From NCBI GenBank assembly GCA_964387075.1, contig CAYLVB010000001.1, positions 62,001 through 126,000 on the forward strand: 64,000 bases of DNA, read 5' to 3'. The DNA comes from PALSA-968 sp964387075 (GTDB lineage Bacteria > Bacteroidota > Bacteroidia > B-17B0 > Aurantibacillaceae). A program made the translations under genes and the position numbers. The stretch's first letter is position 1. The number at the start of each line of letters is the position of its first letter. The notes beneath the pieces are model-generated. The model worked only from the letters and a program-made list of their open reading frames with translations, was not told the origin of the DNA and did not search any database. Of this stretch, positions 1-8,209 are shown piece after piece.

Positions 1-1500
1 GTAAGCACCCGAACCACCGCTTGCTGTAACCGAGGCACTTCCTGTGCATTGCCCGTTACAGTTTATATTGCTGGAGGAGCCGGTGGAAGAAAGTGCGGCG
101 GGCGCGTTCAAGCAATGCTGCACGCGGGTTGGAGATAAATTGTTGACGGTGGGAGCAAAAGAAGAAGAGGTCATTAAGTTGTAATTGGAACTGGTTGGGG
201 TTGTCCAGGTAATTGACTCAGTTCCTAAAGGGGGGGTGACTGCGGTTCCATTACATCCCGAAGCGGGGTCGTTGGTAAGGCCCGCAGGATCTGTACGAAT
301 AACGTTGAAGTTGAATCCGCCCATTTGCTGATCGGTCATCGAAACATAATAACCCTGGTCGGTACATAAACCACCTTCCGGCAGAATAGCCGAAAGCCCG
401 ATGGGGGCGTAGGTGCGACCGAACATCCAGTTGGTGCTGGTGCTGTTTATCTTGCCGATCATTGTATTAAGCGTAACGGTGAAAAAACCGAACTGTGTAC
501 CGATCATAGAATAGTTTCCGTCTGAGTTCTCCATGATATCCTGGATCAGGTATATGTTTCCGAACGCAGAACCATTTAAACGGCGATTGAAGATCACGGT
601 TGGGGTACCACTTCCTGTACCGCTGATGCTTACTATGAAGGCATGTACATCGTCATAACCTCCCAAAAGGATATTTCCTGTGGATAACCGAAGCGCGGAA
701 TTGATACCCTGGGATGTAGCATTACCTGCTCCCCATCGTCTGATATAAGTGAGTGTTCCCGCAAAATCTGTTTTGATCACGAGTGAGTTGCGGGGATAAT
801 CCCCATCGCTGTTCAGCGTACCGCTGCCTTCGGAAGATTCACCCACAAAGAAATAACCATCAGCCGATTCGGCTACATCGTTCACGTAATGTTCATCGGG
901 GTTGGCTGTAGTGATGGTCCAGACCTTGCTCCATAATAAAGTACCGGCCGAGTTAACTTTGAAACCCATCGCGCTTGTAGTATCCACTGTGTTTGCGCTG
1001 CTACCATCCCAGAAATAATCAACGCCACCACCCACAAGAAAGCCCCCGTCGGAGGTCTCGATAACTGCGCTGCCGAACTCATTAGATGCTTTAGGTGCAC
1101 TGAAATTCGGTAACTGATAGCGAAAGGCCCATAATACCGCGCCCGCAGCATCCAAACGAACTAATAAGGCGCCGCCGCCGCCGCTAGTGGAGGAACCGGT
1201 TACAATATAACCGCCCGTACTCACAGTTTTGATGTCGGCAAAATTGGTGGCAAAACCCGCTGTGTAGGCTTTGGCCCAGATCACGTTACCGGCGCTGTCT
1301 ATCTTCATGGCATCGCCATAGTAAGGACCAAAGGAGTTGTTGAGCCCGGCTATCACGAATTCTTTGGCCGGCGTTTGAACCATGCCACCGGTAATATCAA
1401 ATGCTCCCAGGTCGTAACTGAAACGAAAGGTGGTTTGACTGAAGATGGATAAGGTTAAAAATGCAAGAATGACGGTAAGGGTAGTTTTTTTACTTCTCAT
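1..1500 (-). CDS. Secreted SprB-repeat protein, partial (C-terminus outside window)
   Basis: An open frame of 500 codons starts at the ATG whose first base is 1500 and runs off the left edge without a stop. The N-terminus (MRSKKTTLTVILAFLTLSIF, then SQ) is a signal peptide. Residues about 25-430 are repeated short units of the type 'GGYIVTGSS..', 'GGFLVGGG', 'NILLGGY', each followed by a hydrophobic strand ending in W. They resemble the beta-propeller (quinoprotein-like) repeats of secreted Bacteroidota proteins. The last residues seen (CNGQCTGSASVTASGGSGAY) are the beginning of a SprB repeat, so more such repeats and probably a T9SS sorting domain should lie outside the window. The role is inferred: a surface or secreted T9SS cargo. 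No enzyme motif is visible. Confidence 0.8.
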   Translation of the reverse strand, partial: MRSKKTTLTVILAFLTLSIFSQTTFRFSYDLGAFDITGGMVQTPAKEFVIAGLNNSFGPYYGDAMKIDSAGNVIWAKAYTAGFATNFADIKTVSTGGYIVTGSSTSGGGGALLVRLDAAGAVLWAFRYQLPNFSAPKASNEFGSAVIETSDGGFLVGGGVDYFWDGSSANTVDTTSAMGFKVNSAGTLLWSKVWTITTANPDEHYVNDVAESADGYFFVGESSEGSGTLNSDGDYPRNSLVIKTDFAGTLTYIRRWGAGNATSQGINSALRLSTGNILLGGYDDVHAFIVSISGTGSGTPTVIFNRRLNGSAFGNIYLIQDIMENSDGNYSMIGTQFGFFTVTLNTMIGKINSTSTNWMFGRTYAPIGLSAILPEGGLCTDQGYYVSMTDQQMGGFNFNVIRTDPAGLTNDPASGCNGTAVTPPLGTESITWTTPTSSNYNLMTSSSFAPTVNNLSPTRVQHCLNAPAALSSTGSSSNINCNGQCTGSASVTASGGSGAY

Positions 1501-1631
1501 CTTATTTAAATAATTGGTTTTCTATAAAGGTGGTAGTTGCCTCATTTTTAGGCATGTAATAATACGAAAATTTCTGTAAACCACAATCTTTTTAAGATGA
1601 TTTTAGCTTGTATAATTCCAATAAAGGGAAT

Positions 1632-1655
1632 AAAAAAAGGACCGAAAACGGTCCC
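1632..1655 (-). terminator. Intrinsic terminator after the bacilliredoxin gene
   Basis: Read on the minus strand, GGACCG-TTTT-CGGTCC forms a six-pair hairpin followed directly by a run of seven T. It lies about 40 bases past the bacilliredoxin stop codon and should end that transcript before the secreted-protein gene to its left. Confidence 0.85.
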
Positions 1656-1693
1656 TTCCCGGAAATCAGCTTAAAGGCCGATCCCTTATGTTC

Positions 1694-2104
1694 TTAGCAA
1701 TACTCGTCGTACACCATTTTCAAATGATCGGCGATCATCTGGGCGGTACGTCCTTCAATGTTATGTCTCTCTACAAAATGCACCAATTGTCCGTCTTTGA
1801 ACAGCGCAATGGCGGGTGAAGAAGGAGGGTAGGGCGCGAAATGCTTACGTGCCTGGGCAGTAGAATCGATATCGAACCCTGCGAAAACCGTATGTAAATG
1901 AGCGGGCTTTTTAGCGTTCTGCAAGCTGGCTTTTACACCGGGGCGGGCGGCTCCGGCCGCGCAACCGCATACGGAGTTCACTACCATTAACACGGTGCCT
2001 TGCTGGGCAATGGCTTTATCTACTGATTCGGGATTCAAACATTCCTGGAAACCGGCTGTTACAAGCTCTTGTTTCATTGGGGTTACTAGTGGTTCTGGAT
2101 ACAT
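1694..2104 (-). CDS. BrxA/BrxB family bacilliredoxin
   Basis: The protein has 136 residues, the usual length of the YphP/YqiW (DUF1094) family. The active-site segment NSVCGCAAGAARPG carries the family's CGC motif at about residues 46-48 in a thioredoxin-like fold. A later FAPYPPSSPAIALFKDG stretch gives the proline-rich region before the last strands. Family members remove bacillithiol from mixed disulfides on cytoplasmic proteins after oxidative stress. The gene stands alone, with its own terminator downstream and about 65 bases separating it from the HAD gene upstream on the same strand. Confidence in the family is high. Whether this organism makes bacillithiol cannot be judged here. Confidence 0.92.
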   Translation of the reverse strand: MYPEPLVTPMKQELVTAGFQECLNPESVDKAIAQQGTVLMVVNSVCGCAAGAARPGVKASLQNAKKPAHLHTVFAGFDIDSTAQARKHFAPYPPSSPAIALFKDGQLVHFVERHNIEGRTAQMIADHLKMVYDEYC

Positions 2105-2169
2105 GATACTTTAATTTTGTATCCCGAAGGGATGCCTGCGGGACGGTTCATATTAAGGCACAAAGGTAG

Positions 2170-2874
2170 TTATAATTCAGCTTTTGCAATGACACCGTTA
2201 GACAAAGTGAAGAATTGTGTAGCTGTATCCTTCCGCAGGGCCACATATTCCTTATAGCTTTCGTCGAAGTTCATGCGTAAGGTCACCACTTTCTCATATT
2301 CACCCCAAACCGCCATCAGCATTTCGCAGGTTTCTCTAACGGCATATTGGCCCGAGGAAGCTGCGGTGATATAATCGGCGTATTGGTTTTGTTTCACGTA
2401 AGCGGTTAAAAGACGGGTTGCCTTACGGGGAATGAAAACGCGCAAACCCGTAACGGAAGCTACAGGAAGATCAAGCACGTCATCAAAAACGTAACACACC
2501 TCGTGTGGCTTAATGCTATGCGCCTCGCAAAAGTGCTGTAAGGCCAGTTTTTTATCAGATACCTTGAAATAGGAAGCATGCAGGCATTCACGTTTACAAA
2601 AAAAGAAAGCGGTCTCGTTCTTCTCTCCCGAAATAATGGCCGAAAGCGGCATTTTCTTATTACGCAGCCAGGATGAGAAACGAAGGAGATTGAGTCCCAT
2701 GGAGTCGATCTCGTTGAAGGAACTGCTGCCATTGGCTTGTTTTACGCCATCATTGAAAACACCGTCCCAGTCAAAGATAAAAGCTTTGATGAACTGTAAT
2801 TTTTCGAGGATCTTGTGCTGGGGTACCGCGAATTCAGCGCCCATCTCTTCGTATATGCCCTGTACGGTCTTCAT
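2170..2874 (-). CDS. KdsC-like HAD phosphatase coupled to sprE
   Basis: This 234-residue protein carries the HAD motifs: FDWDGVFNDG near residue 34 (nucleophile and general-acid Asp), a motif II serine in AIISGEKN, and a motif III acidic pair in VFDDVLDLPV. The motif I context and the LPV after motif III resemble KDO-8-phosphate phosphatase (KdsC, subclass C0, no cap domain). The protein is about 50 residues longer than KdsC, with extra sequence at both ends, so the substrate may differ. Its ATG overlaps the sprE stop codon (TAATG), so translation is probably coupled to that T9SS gene. The function is a phosphatase by motif. A link to lipopolysaccharide sugar supply or to T9SS is inference only. 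Confidence 0.75.
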   Translation of the reverse strand: MKTVQGIYEEMGAEFAVPQHKILEKLQFIKAFIFDWDGVFNDGVKQANGSSSFNEIDSMGLNLLRFSSWLRNKKMPLSAIISGEKNETAFFFCKRECLHASYFKVSDKKLALQHFCEAHSIKPHEVCYVFDDVLDLPVASVTGLRVFIPRKATRLLTAYVKQNQYADYITAASSGQYAVRETCEMLMAVWGEYEKVVTLRMNFDESYKEYVALRKDTATQFFTLSNGVIAKAEL

Positions 2875-5519
2875 TATTGTTTGATGCCGAGATAACGTGC
2901 GTTGAAGAAGATCTTGTATTCCTCTATATCCTGTTTTTTCAGCAAGACGCTGAGGTTATCTACCGATACCGAGAAAATAGTATAATCCTTCTTATCGTAA
3001 GCTTTGAATAGCTCGGGTTTGGTGATCAAGAGGTTGTAATAATCCATCGCGTCATCCTTGTTCTTAAAGTCTTTTATGGTAACGTATGAAAAATTCTCTT
3101 TGGCCAGCGGGAAGACCGTGAACTTGCGTTCAGAATAATATTGGCTATTAAGATCAGAAAGCGCTTCTTTCAGAGGGCCCACGTCTTTTCCCTTGTTCAA
3201 AACAACTACCACAAGATGTCCAACGGTCTCACTGAAACTGTACGCGCTGGGCGGCAGGTTATTTGGATTTTTCAGCGTATCGCTGGGATCAAACGTGTTC
3301 TTCTGTTTTTTTATGGCGTCCAGCATCGCTTTGGCGGGTTCATACACTTCGCTTTTTGTGTACTTGGCGGTAACCATGATGAGCCCTTTTTCCAGCGAAT
3401 CAATACCGAATAGATAACCTTCCGATAAAGCCCTCAGGTAAGCAAATCGTGGCGTAAAATCATTCTTGCCAAAGCGAACCAAAGCATCATTGCTGCGGGT
3501 ATAGGATTCATTATACTTCTTTTGAAGATAGAATTCGTAGGTCTGCACGTAATAACTTTCTATTTCACTCTTTTTGGCGTTGGCCGAGTTGGCAAAATTA
3601 GGATCGTTGATGATGCGCGCGTAATCGCTGTTCGGGTAAGTGGTCAGCAGATAGTCCTTGGCCCGCTGCGCCTTACTGTCGCTCTTCTGAGCCAGGTAGA
3701 TCAGGTACATCTGGTAATAAGAAGCCGCCTCGTATTTGTTCTTCGGAAAGCGACTGTTCATTGTTTCAAAGGTCTCCGCCGATTTGCGTGTATTGTTCAG
3801 CGATTCCCTGTAAATACTTCCCAAAGAATAGAAGGCCTCAATGATACGTTTGTCGGAAGAATCCCTGTCTGCCTGGGTGAAGGGCAGGTTCTTCAGGTAA
3901 TACTCGGGTTGGTGCACATCTTTCGATTTCAAGGCAACACTGTCCTTCCCTTGTTTGGTGGTATCCTTTTTACTGTCGGGGTTATTGTCATTCAGGTTGT
4001 CAAAGGTCTGCGCTTTGTTCGATCGCCTCCAGTTATCCTCGTTCTTGCGGTTACCACCCCAGCGGTTAATAAAATCGTTCAGACCTTTTGTTTTCAGCAT
4101 CATGTTGTAGAAGTACCATTGACCTGTACTGCTCGCCATGCTGTTGCTTGGGTTGAACATGTTATTGGCCGCGGTATTGCCACCATTCGCCATCTGCGCT
4201 TTTAATTCAGCTTCTTTTCTTTCATCATCATACACCTTGGCGATCAGGTTGCGAATGAATTTATTCCTGGCAGAAGAATCCATATCGGCCACCTTCCGGA
4301 GGCTGTCCTCAGATTTAATGATGTTGATCTGCGTTACCAATTGGTTCAGGCTTTTCTTCTTCGCGGTGATATCGCTGTAATTCGGGAAATCTTCCCTGAT
4401 GATAGCCACAGTACTGTCGTAATAACCCGCTGAGGTAGGATAATTCTCCCGATCAAAATTTATATCGGCAAGCTTCAGGTATGATTTTGCCTTTTGCTGC
4501 TGGTTGGTAAGGCTGTTGCGAACCGATAGAGCATAATATTCGAGGGACTTGTCGATATTATTCTCTTTCTCTTCCATTTGACCAAGCGTATAATAGATCA
4601 CATCGCGAAGGTCCTCGTTCTTGATGTCCTTGGTCATTTTCAAAAGATCTTTTTTAGCCTTGGCTATGCTTGCCGGATCTTTCAGCAGTAAAGATTCCTT
4701 CATCTTGGCGTAGAACACCATATCATAAATAGGCTTGTTCTTGATGGCCAAGAGGAAATGCATTTTTGCTTTCGAGGCATCGTCCTTCATCTCAAACAGC
4801 TGCCCTAAAATAAAATGGTAGCGGGCGCGCTTGGTGCGCTCGTTGGTGTGTTTGATAGCCTCTTTTAAATGTTTGGCAACATCATCGTAGGCGTTCTGCT
4901 TCATGTAAAATTCGGCGTACAAGGCTTCGTACTGACCTTTATACTCTTTCGGGAACTTCTTATCGTTCTCACACAAATGCAGATAATCCACAGCCTTGGT
5001 AAGCGCGTTCAGCTCCAGGTAAGCCTTGGCGAGCCAGAGCCAGGCCTCGTATTTTTGTTTGCTTTTGTAGACCGATTGCACGTAGTCAAAAGCCTCAACG
5101 CCCGAGAAGAACTCACGTTTGTAGAAATGCGATTTCCCGATGGTGATCCAGCAATCATCGATCCACCGGCCCGAGTTAGGGATCTCCGTTTTTGTGTGCT
5201 TATCCTTAATGGCGTGCTTCTGGATACAAGTACTTGCTTTTTTGATGGCCTTATCCATCTCCGGAAATACGTTCTTGGCGCTTTCCTTAGTGGTATAAAC
5301 AAAAATGGGAAGTATTTTGGTGTAATCGTCCTTATTGGTCTGCTCCACTTTGGCTATCCCATCCTTTAAACTTTCACGCGCGTAGAAGTAACCGTTGTAG
5401 CGCGCGGTCATGTTGTGGTAACCCCGGTTGATGAATTTATTTTTGTACTGGGTACAGGAGTACAAAAAGAGAAGGAGGACACCCAAAAAGACCGACCTGT
5501 ATTTAAGTTTCTGCAGCAT
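2874..5519 (-). CDS. sprE: T9SS component PorW/SprE, TPR lipoprotein
   Basis: The 881-residue protein begins with a lipoprotein signal ending LLLFLYSC, with the lipidated Cys at residue 22. The segment directly after the lipobox (NRGYHNMTARYNGYFYARE) matches the conserved start of PorW/SprE proteins. Tetratricopeptide-like helical repeats fill residues about 110-400 and 555-730. A low-complexity Asn/Asp/Lys-rich linker lies near 440-540. The C-terminal 150 residues form a mixed alpha/beta region. PorW/SprE is an outer-membrane-anchored periplasmic component needed for T9SS secretion and gliding in Flavobacterium johnsoniae. The gene is the first of a two-gene unit with the HAD phosphatase downstream. 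Length and lipobox fit the family well. Confidence 0.85.
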   Translation of the reverse strand: MLQKLKYRSVFLGVLLLFLYSCTQYKNKFINRGYHNMTARYNGYFYARESLKDGIAKVEQTNKDDYTKILPIFVYTTKESAKNVFPEMDKAIKKASTCIQKHAIKDKHTKTEIPNSGRWIDDCWITIGKSHFYKREFFSGVEAFDYVQSVYKSKQKYEAWLWLAKAYLELNALTKAVDYLHLCENDKKFPKEYKGQYEALYAEFYMKQNAYDDVAKHLKEAIKHTNERTKRARYHFILGQLFEMKDDASKAKMHFLLAIKNKPIYDMVFYAKMKESLLLKDPASIAKAKKDLLKMTKDIKNEDLRDVIYYTLGQMEEKENNIDKSLEYYALSVRNSLTNQQQKAKSYLKLADINFDRENYPTSAGYYDSTVAIIREDFPNYSDITAKKKSLNQLVTQINIIKSEDSLRKVADMDSSARNKFIRNLIAKVYDDERKEAELKAQMANGGNTAANNMFNPSNSMASSTGQWYFYNMMLKTKGLNDFINRWGGNRKNEDNWRRSNKAQTFDNLNDNNPDSKKDTTKQGKDSVALKSKDVHQPEYYLKNLPFTQADRDSSDKRIIEAFYSLGSIYRESLNNTRKSAETFETMNSRFPKNKYEAASYYQMYLIYLAQKSDSKAQRAKDYLLTTYPNSDYARIINDPNFANSANAKKSEIESYYVQTYEFYLQKKYNESYTRSNDALVRFGKNDFTPRFAYLRALSEGYLFGIDSLEKGLIMVTAKYTKSEVYEPAKAMLDAIKKQKNTFDPSDTLKNPNNLPPSAYSFSETVGHLVVVVLNKGKDVGPLKEALSDLNSQYYSERKFTVFPLAKENFSYVTIKDFKNKDDAMDYYNLLITKPELFKAYDKKDYTIFSVSVDNLSVLLKKQDIEEYKIFFNARYLGIKQ

Positions 5520-5769
5520 ATTTACCTGTCAAACAGGTTCTAACGTAAAAACCGCTAATTTAGTATTTTTTTCCCTTCGGGAGGTATTCGCTGTATGTTA
5601 TAAGTTATTGGTAATTAGGTTTAAATGAGGTTCAAGGAAAGGAATATCGGGTTTTCCTGAATAATGGCTTTTTTTCTCCTGTTCCCATGCAATTATTGCC
5701 CAACGAATCAGCGCATAACCATTAACCTATAACGAATTACGTGTATATTTACGCTTCTATTTTTTATCT
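5520..5769. other. Intergenic region between divergent sprE and pgm, with an inverted repeat
   Basis: These 250 bases hold no convincing gene. The motif TCCCTTCGGGA is at 5572-5582. An imperfect inverted repeat of about 20 bases has arms at 5598-5617 and 5714-5732 (TTATAAGTTATTGG against the complement of CCATTAACCTATAA). TATATTTA near 5745, ahead of pgm, is a one-mismatch match to the Bacteroidota -7 box. Regulation of either gene cannot be read with confidence. Confidence 0.4.
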
Positions 5770-7176
5770 ATGAGCAAAATCAAATTTGGAACAGACGGTT
5801 GGCGCGCGATCATTGGCAAGGACTTTACGGTTGAGAATGTAGCCCGTGTAACAGAAGCCACCGCCACCTGGTTAAACAAGAATTTTAAGAATCCATCTGT
5901 GGTTGTTGGGCACGATTGTCGTTTTGCGGGTGAGCTTTTCGCCGAAACCGTTGTCAAAGTGTTGACCACAAATAATATTAAAGTACATCTTGCCAAAGAT
6001 TTTGTTTCTACGCCCATGGTTTCCCTTGGAACCGTTAACCTGAAAGCCAGTCTTGGCATTATTGTTACCGCCAGCCATAATCCTCCTTCTTACAACGGAT
6101 ATAAATTAAAAGCCAATTACGGCGGACCGCTTACTCCCGAAAAAGTGCAGGAGATAGAAGATATCATTCCTGAGAAAGCTTCATTGGATACGGAGAAGAT
6201 CTCTCTTAAAGATGCTGAAGCGAAAGGTCTGCTTTCTTATATTGATCTTGAGGACATGTACATCAAGCACGTGGAAGCGAATTTTGACATTGCTGCCATC
6301 AAGAACGGTGGCTTTACCTGGGCTTACGACAGCATGTATGGAGCAGGGCAGCGCGTGATGAGCAAATTGTTTCCCGACATCATTCATTTGCACAATGATC
6401 ATAATCCCGGTTTCCATGGACAAGCTCCGGAGCCGATTCATAAAAATCTTACTGAGTTCTCCAACCTGATCAAAGCCAACGGCAAGATCGATTGCGGGCT
6501 TTGTACCGATGGCGACGCTGACCGCATTGGATTGTATGATAACAAAGGCAATTTCGTGGATTCGCATCACATCATTTTGTTGCTGATTCATTATCTGGTG
6601 AAATACAAAGGCTATAAAGGAAAGGTCTGCACGGCTTTCTCTACCACTGTTAAGATCAAAAATATGTGTAAGCATTACGGGCTTGACCTGGAAGTTGTGA
6701 AGATCGGCTTCAAATACATTTGTGGCATTATGGTGAAGGAAGATGTGTTGCTGGGCGGAGAAGAGAGTGGGGGAATTGCCATTAAAGGTCATATTCCTGA
6801 GCGCGACGGCATCTGGATGGGATTGACCATTTGGGAATTCATGGCCAAGACAAAAAAGTCATTGAACGATCTTATAAAAGAAGTTTACGAGATCACCGGT
6901 ACTTTCTGGTTCGAGCGCAATGATATGCACGTGGATGAGAAACTGAAACAGCAGATCATTGAGAATTGCAACAAGAGAACCTATAAGGAATTTGGTAAGT
7001 ATAAAGTAGATCACGTGGAAGATCTGGATGGCCACAAATTCTTCTTTGACGAGAACCGCTGGCTGATGATACGGGCGAGTGGTACCGAGCCGGTTTTGCG
7101 TTTATACGCTGAGGCCGCGAACAAGCATGAAGTGGATGATATTTTGGAAGCGACCAAAAAAGTGTTGTTCAATTAA
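5770..7176 (+). CDS. Phosphoglucomutase/phosphomannomutase family protein
   Basis: The 468-residue alpha-D-phosphohexomutase has all four family signatures. TASHNP near residue 100 holds the phosphoserine. DGDADRIG near 246 is the metal-binding loop. GEESGG near 334 recognises the sugar. RASGTEPVLRLYAEA near 437 binds the substrate phosphate. It interconverts hexose 1- and 6-phosphates, feeding nucleotide-sugar and glycan synthesis in the cytoplasm. Motifs alone do not separate glucose from mannose specificity. The start is clear: MSKIKFGTDGWRAIIG is the usual beginning of this family. It stands alone, divergent from sprE, with an intergenic hairpin after its stop. Confidence 0.93.
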   Translation: MSKIKFGTDGWRAIIGKDFTVENVARVTEATATWLNKNFKNPSVVVGHDCRFAGELFAETVVKVLTTNNIKVHLAKDFVSTPMVSLGTVNLKASLGIIVTASHNPPSYNGYKLKANYGGPLTPEKVQEIEDIIPEKASLDTEKISLKDAEAKGLLSYIDLEDMYIKHVEANFDIAAIKNGGFTWAYDSMYGAGQRVMSKLFPDIIHLHNDHNPGFHGQAPEPIHKNLTEFSNLIKANGKIDCGLCTDGDADRIGLYDNKGNFVDSHHIILLLIHYLVKYKGYKGKVCTAFSTTVKIKNMCKHYGLDLEVVKIGFKYICGIMVKEDVLLGGEESGGIAIKGHIPERDGIWMGLTIWEFMAKTKKSLNDLIKEVYEITGTFWFERNDMHVDEKLKQQIIENCNKRTYKEFGKYKVDHVEDLDGHKFFFDENRWLMIRASGTEPVLRLYAEAANKHEVDDILEATKKVLFN

Positions 7177-7200
7177 CCGGCGTCCGGCGCCGGAATATTT

Positions 7201-7280
7201 AAAATTGAAGAAGTAAAAATGAAAATTTTAAAGGGTGTTTGCGAGCGTATTCCTTTTTCAATTTTACTTTTTCAATCATC
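7201..7280. repeat. Long imperfect hairpin downstream of the phosphohexomutase gene
   Basis: The arm at about 7203-7222 (ATTGAAGAAGTAAAAATGA) is nearly the complement of the arm at 7258-7278 (TCAATTTTACTTTTTCAATC), with some 35 bases between. The palindrome CCGGCGCCGG lies just before it, near 7186-7195. A second AT-rich hairpin built from the same words (ATTGAAAA, GTAAAA) occurs at 41307-41358, so this may be a dispersed intergenic element that also works as a terminator. Confidence 0.5.
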
Positions 7281-7309
7281 ATTTTTAAATAGTTGGAAGC
7301 AAGAGCAAA

Positions 7310-8077
7310 ATGAGCGTTAAACTCACATTTTTAGGGACAGGAACCTCGCAGGGCGTGCCCCTTGTTGCCTGCAGCTGTTTAGTTTGTCGCTCCTCCGACC
7401 CAAAAGATAAAAGACTTCGCTCTTCGGTTTTAATTGAACACAAAGGTTCAACTTTCGTTATCGATACAGGCCCTGACTTCCGTTACCAGATGTTGCGGGA
7501 GAATGTTACCCATGTTGACGCGGTTCTTTTTACCCATGAGCATAATGACCACATCATTGGGCTGGATGATGTGCGCGCATTTAATTTCATTAACAAGAGA
7601 GCGATGGACATCTATGCTACTACCCGGGTGCAGGAAGCCATTCATCGTTTGTTTCCTTATATTTTTTCCGACAGCAAATATCCGGGAATCCCTAAATTAG
7701 AACTGCATACTATTTTTGATGAGCCTTTTACCATTAAAGAAAGTACGTTCCTTCCCATCAACGTATTGCATTATAAATTACCGGTAAAGGCTTTTCGTAT
7801 TGAGAACGTCACGTATATCACCGATGCTAATTTTATTTCCGAGGAAGAGAAAGACAAAATACGAGGTTCTGAGATCATTATCGTGAACGCTTTGCGCAAG
7901 GAAGAGCACATTTCTCACTTCACTTTTGATCAGGCGGTGAAGCTTATGGAAGAATTAAAACCAAAGAAAGCATACTTGACCCACATCTCGCATCAATTGG
8001 GACTTCATAAAGAGATCTTAAAGCAATTGCCCGACTGGATAGAGCCGGCCTGGGATGGATTGATCGTTACCGCTTAA
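7310..8077 (+). CDS. MBL-fold metallo-hydrolase, PhnP-like
   Basis: The protein has 255 residues. It opens with LTFLGTGTSQGVP, the first strand and turn of PhnP/RNase Z-like metallo-beta-lactamase proteins. A Cys pair (CSCLVC) that in PhnP-type enzymes helps hold a structural zinc follows. The metal site is visible as THEHNDHIIGLDD (HxHxDH) near residue 76, ITDANF near 169 and LTHISHQLG near 223. It is probably a cytoplasmic phosphodiesterase acting on a small nucleotide or cyclic phosphate. There are no phn genes nearby, so a role in phosphonate use is not supported. It converges with the small ORF and baiN on the other strand. Confidence 0.85.
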   Translation: MSVKLTFLGTGTSQGVPLVACSCLVCRSSDPKDKRLRSSVLIEHKGSTFVIDTGPDFRYQMLRENVTHVDAVLFTHEHNDHIIGLDDVRAFNFINKRAMDIYATTRVQEAIHRLFPYIFSDSKYPGIPKLELHTIFDEPFTIKESTFLPINVLHYKLPVKAFRIENVTYITDANFISEEEKDKIRGSEIIIVNALRKEEHISHFTFDQAVKLMEELKPKKAYLTHISHQLGLHKEILKQLPDWIEPAWDGLIVTA

Positions 8078-8181
8078 GGTTGGATCAGAACGGCGCAAAC
8101 GCAAAAGGCAATTCCTACCAACACAACCAAAGTAAGCAAGGTGTTCTGTTTTCTAATTCTTTGGGTCTGTATCATGAGCAT
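8074..8181 (-). CDS. Possible 35-residue single-span membrane protein
   Basis: A small minus-strand ORF fills the gap between baiN and the convergent MBL gene. It starts at the ATG at 8181 (or in frame at the GTG at 8193) and its TAA overlaps the last bases of the MBL gene. The product has a basic start (QTQRIRKQN) followed by about 20 hydrophobic residues (TLLTLVVLVGIAFCVCAVLI) and ends IQP. That is a typical N-in single transmembrane helix. It lies 28 bases after the baiN stop, so it could be co-transcribed. No family is recognised, and its short length means it could be chance. Confidence 0.4.
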   Translation of the reverse strand: MLMIQTQRIRKQNTLLTLVVLVGIAFCVCAVLIQP

Positions 8182-8209
8182 AAAGGTACGCACAGCCTTC
8201 AGGAATATG

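Noticed and set aside
3522..4205. 227-codon frame antisense to sprE
   Set aside because: Shadow of the TPR-coding gene. Its hydrophobic residues are the complement of Lys/Asn/Glu-rich codons.
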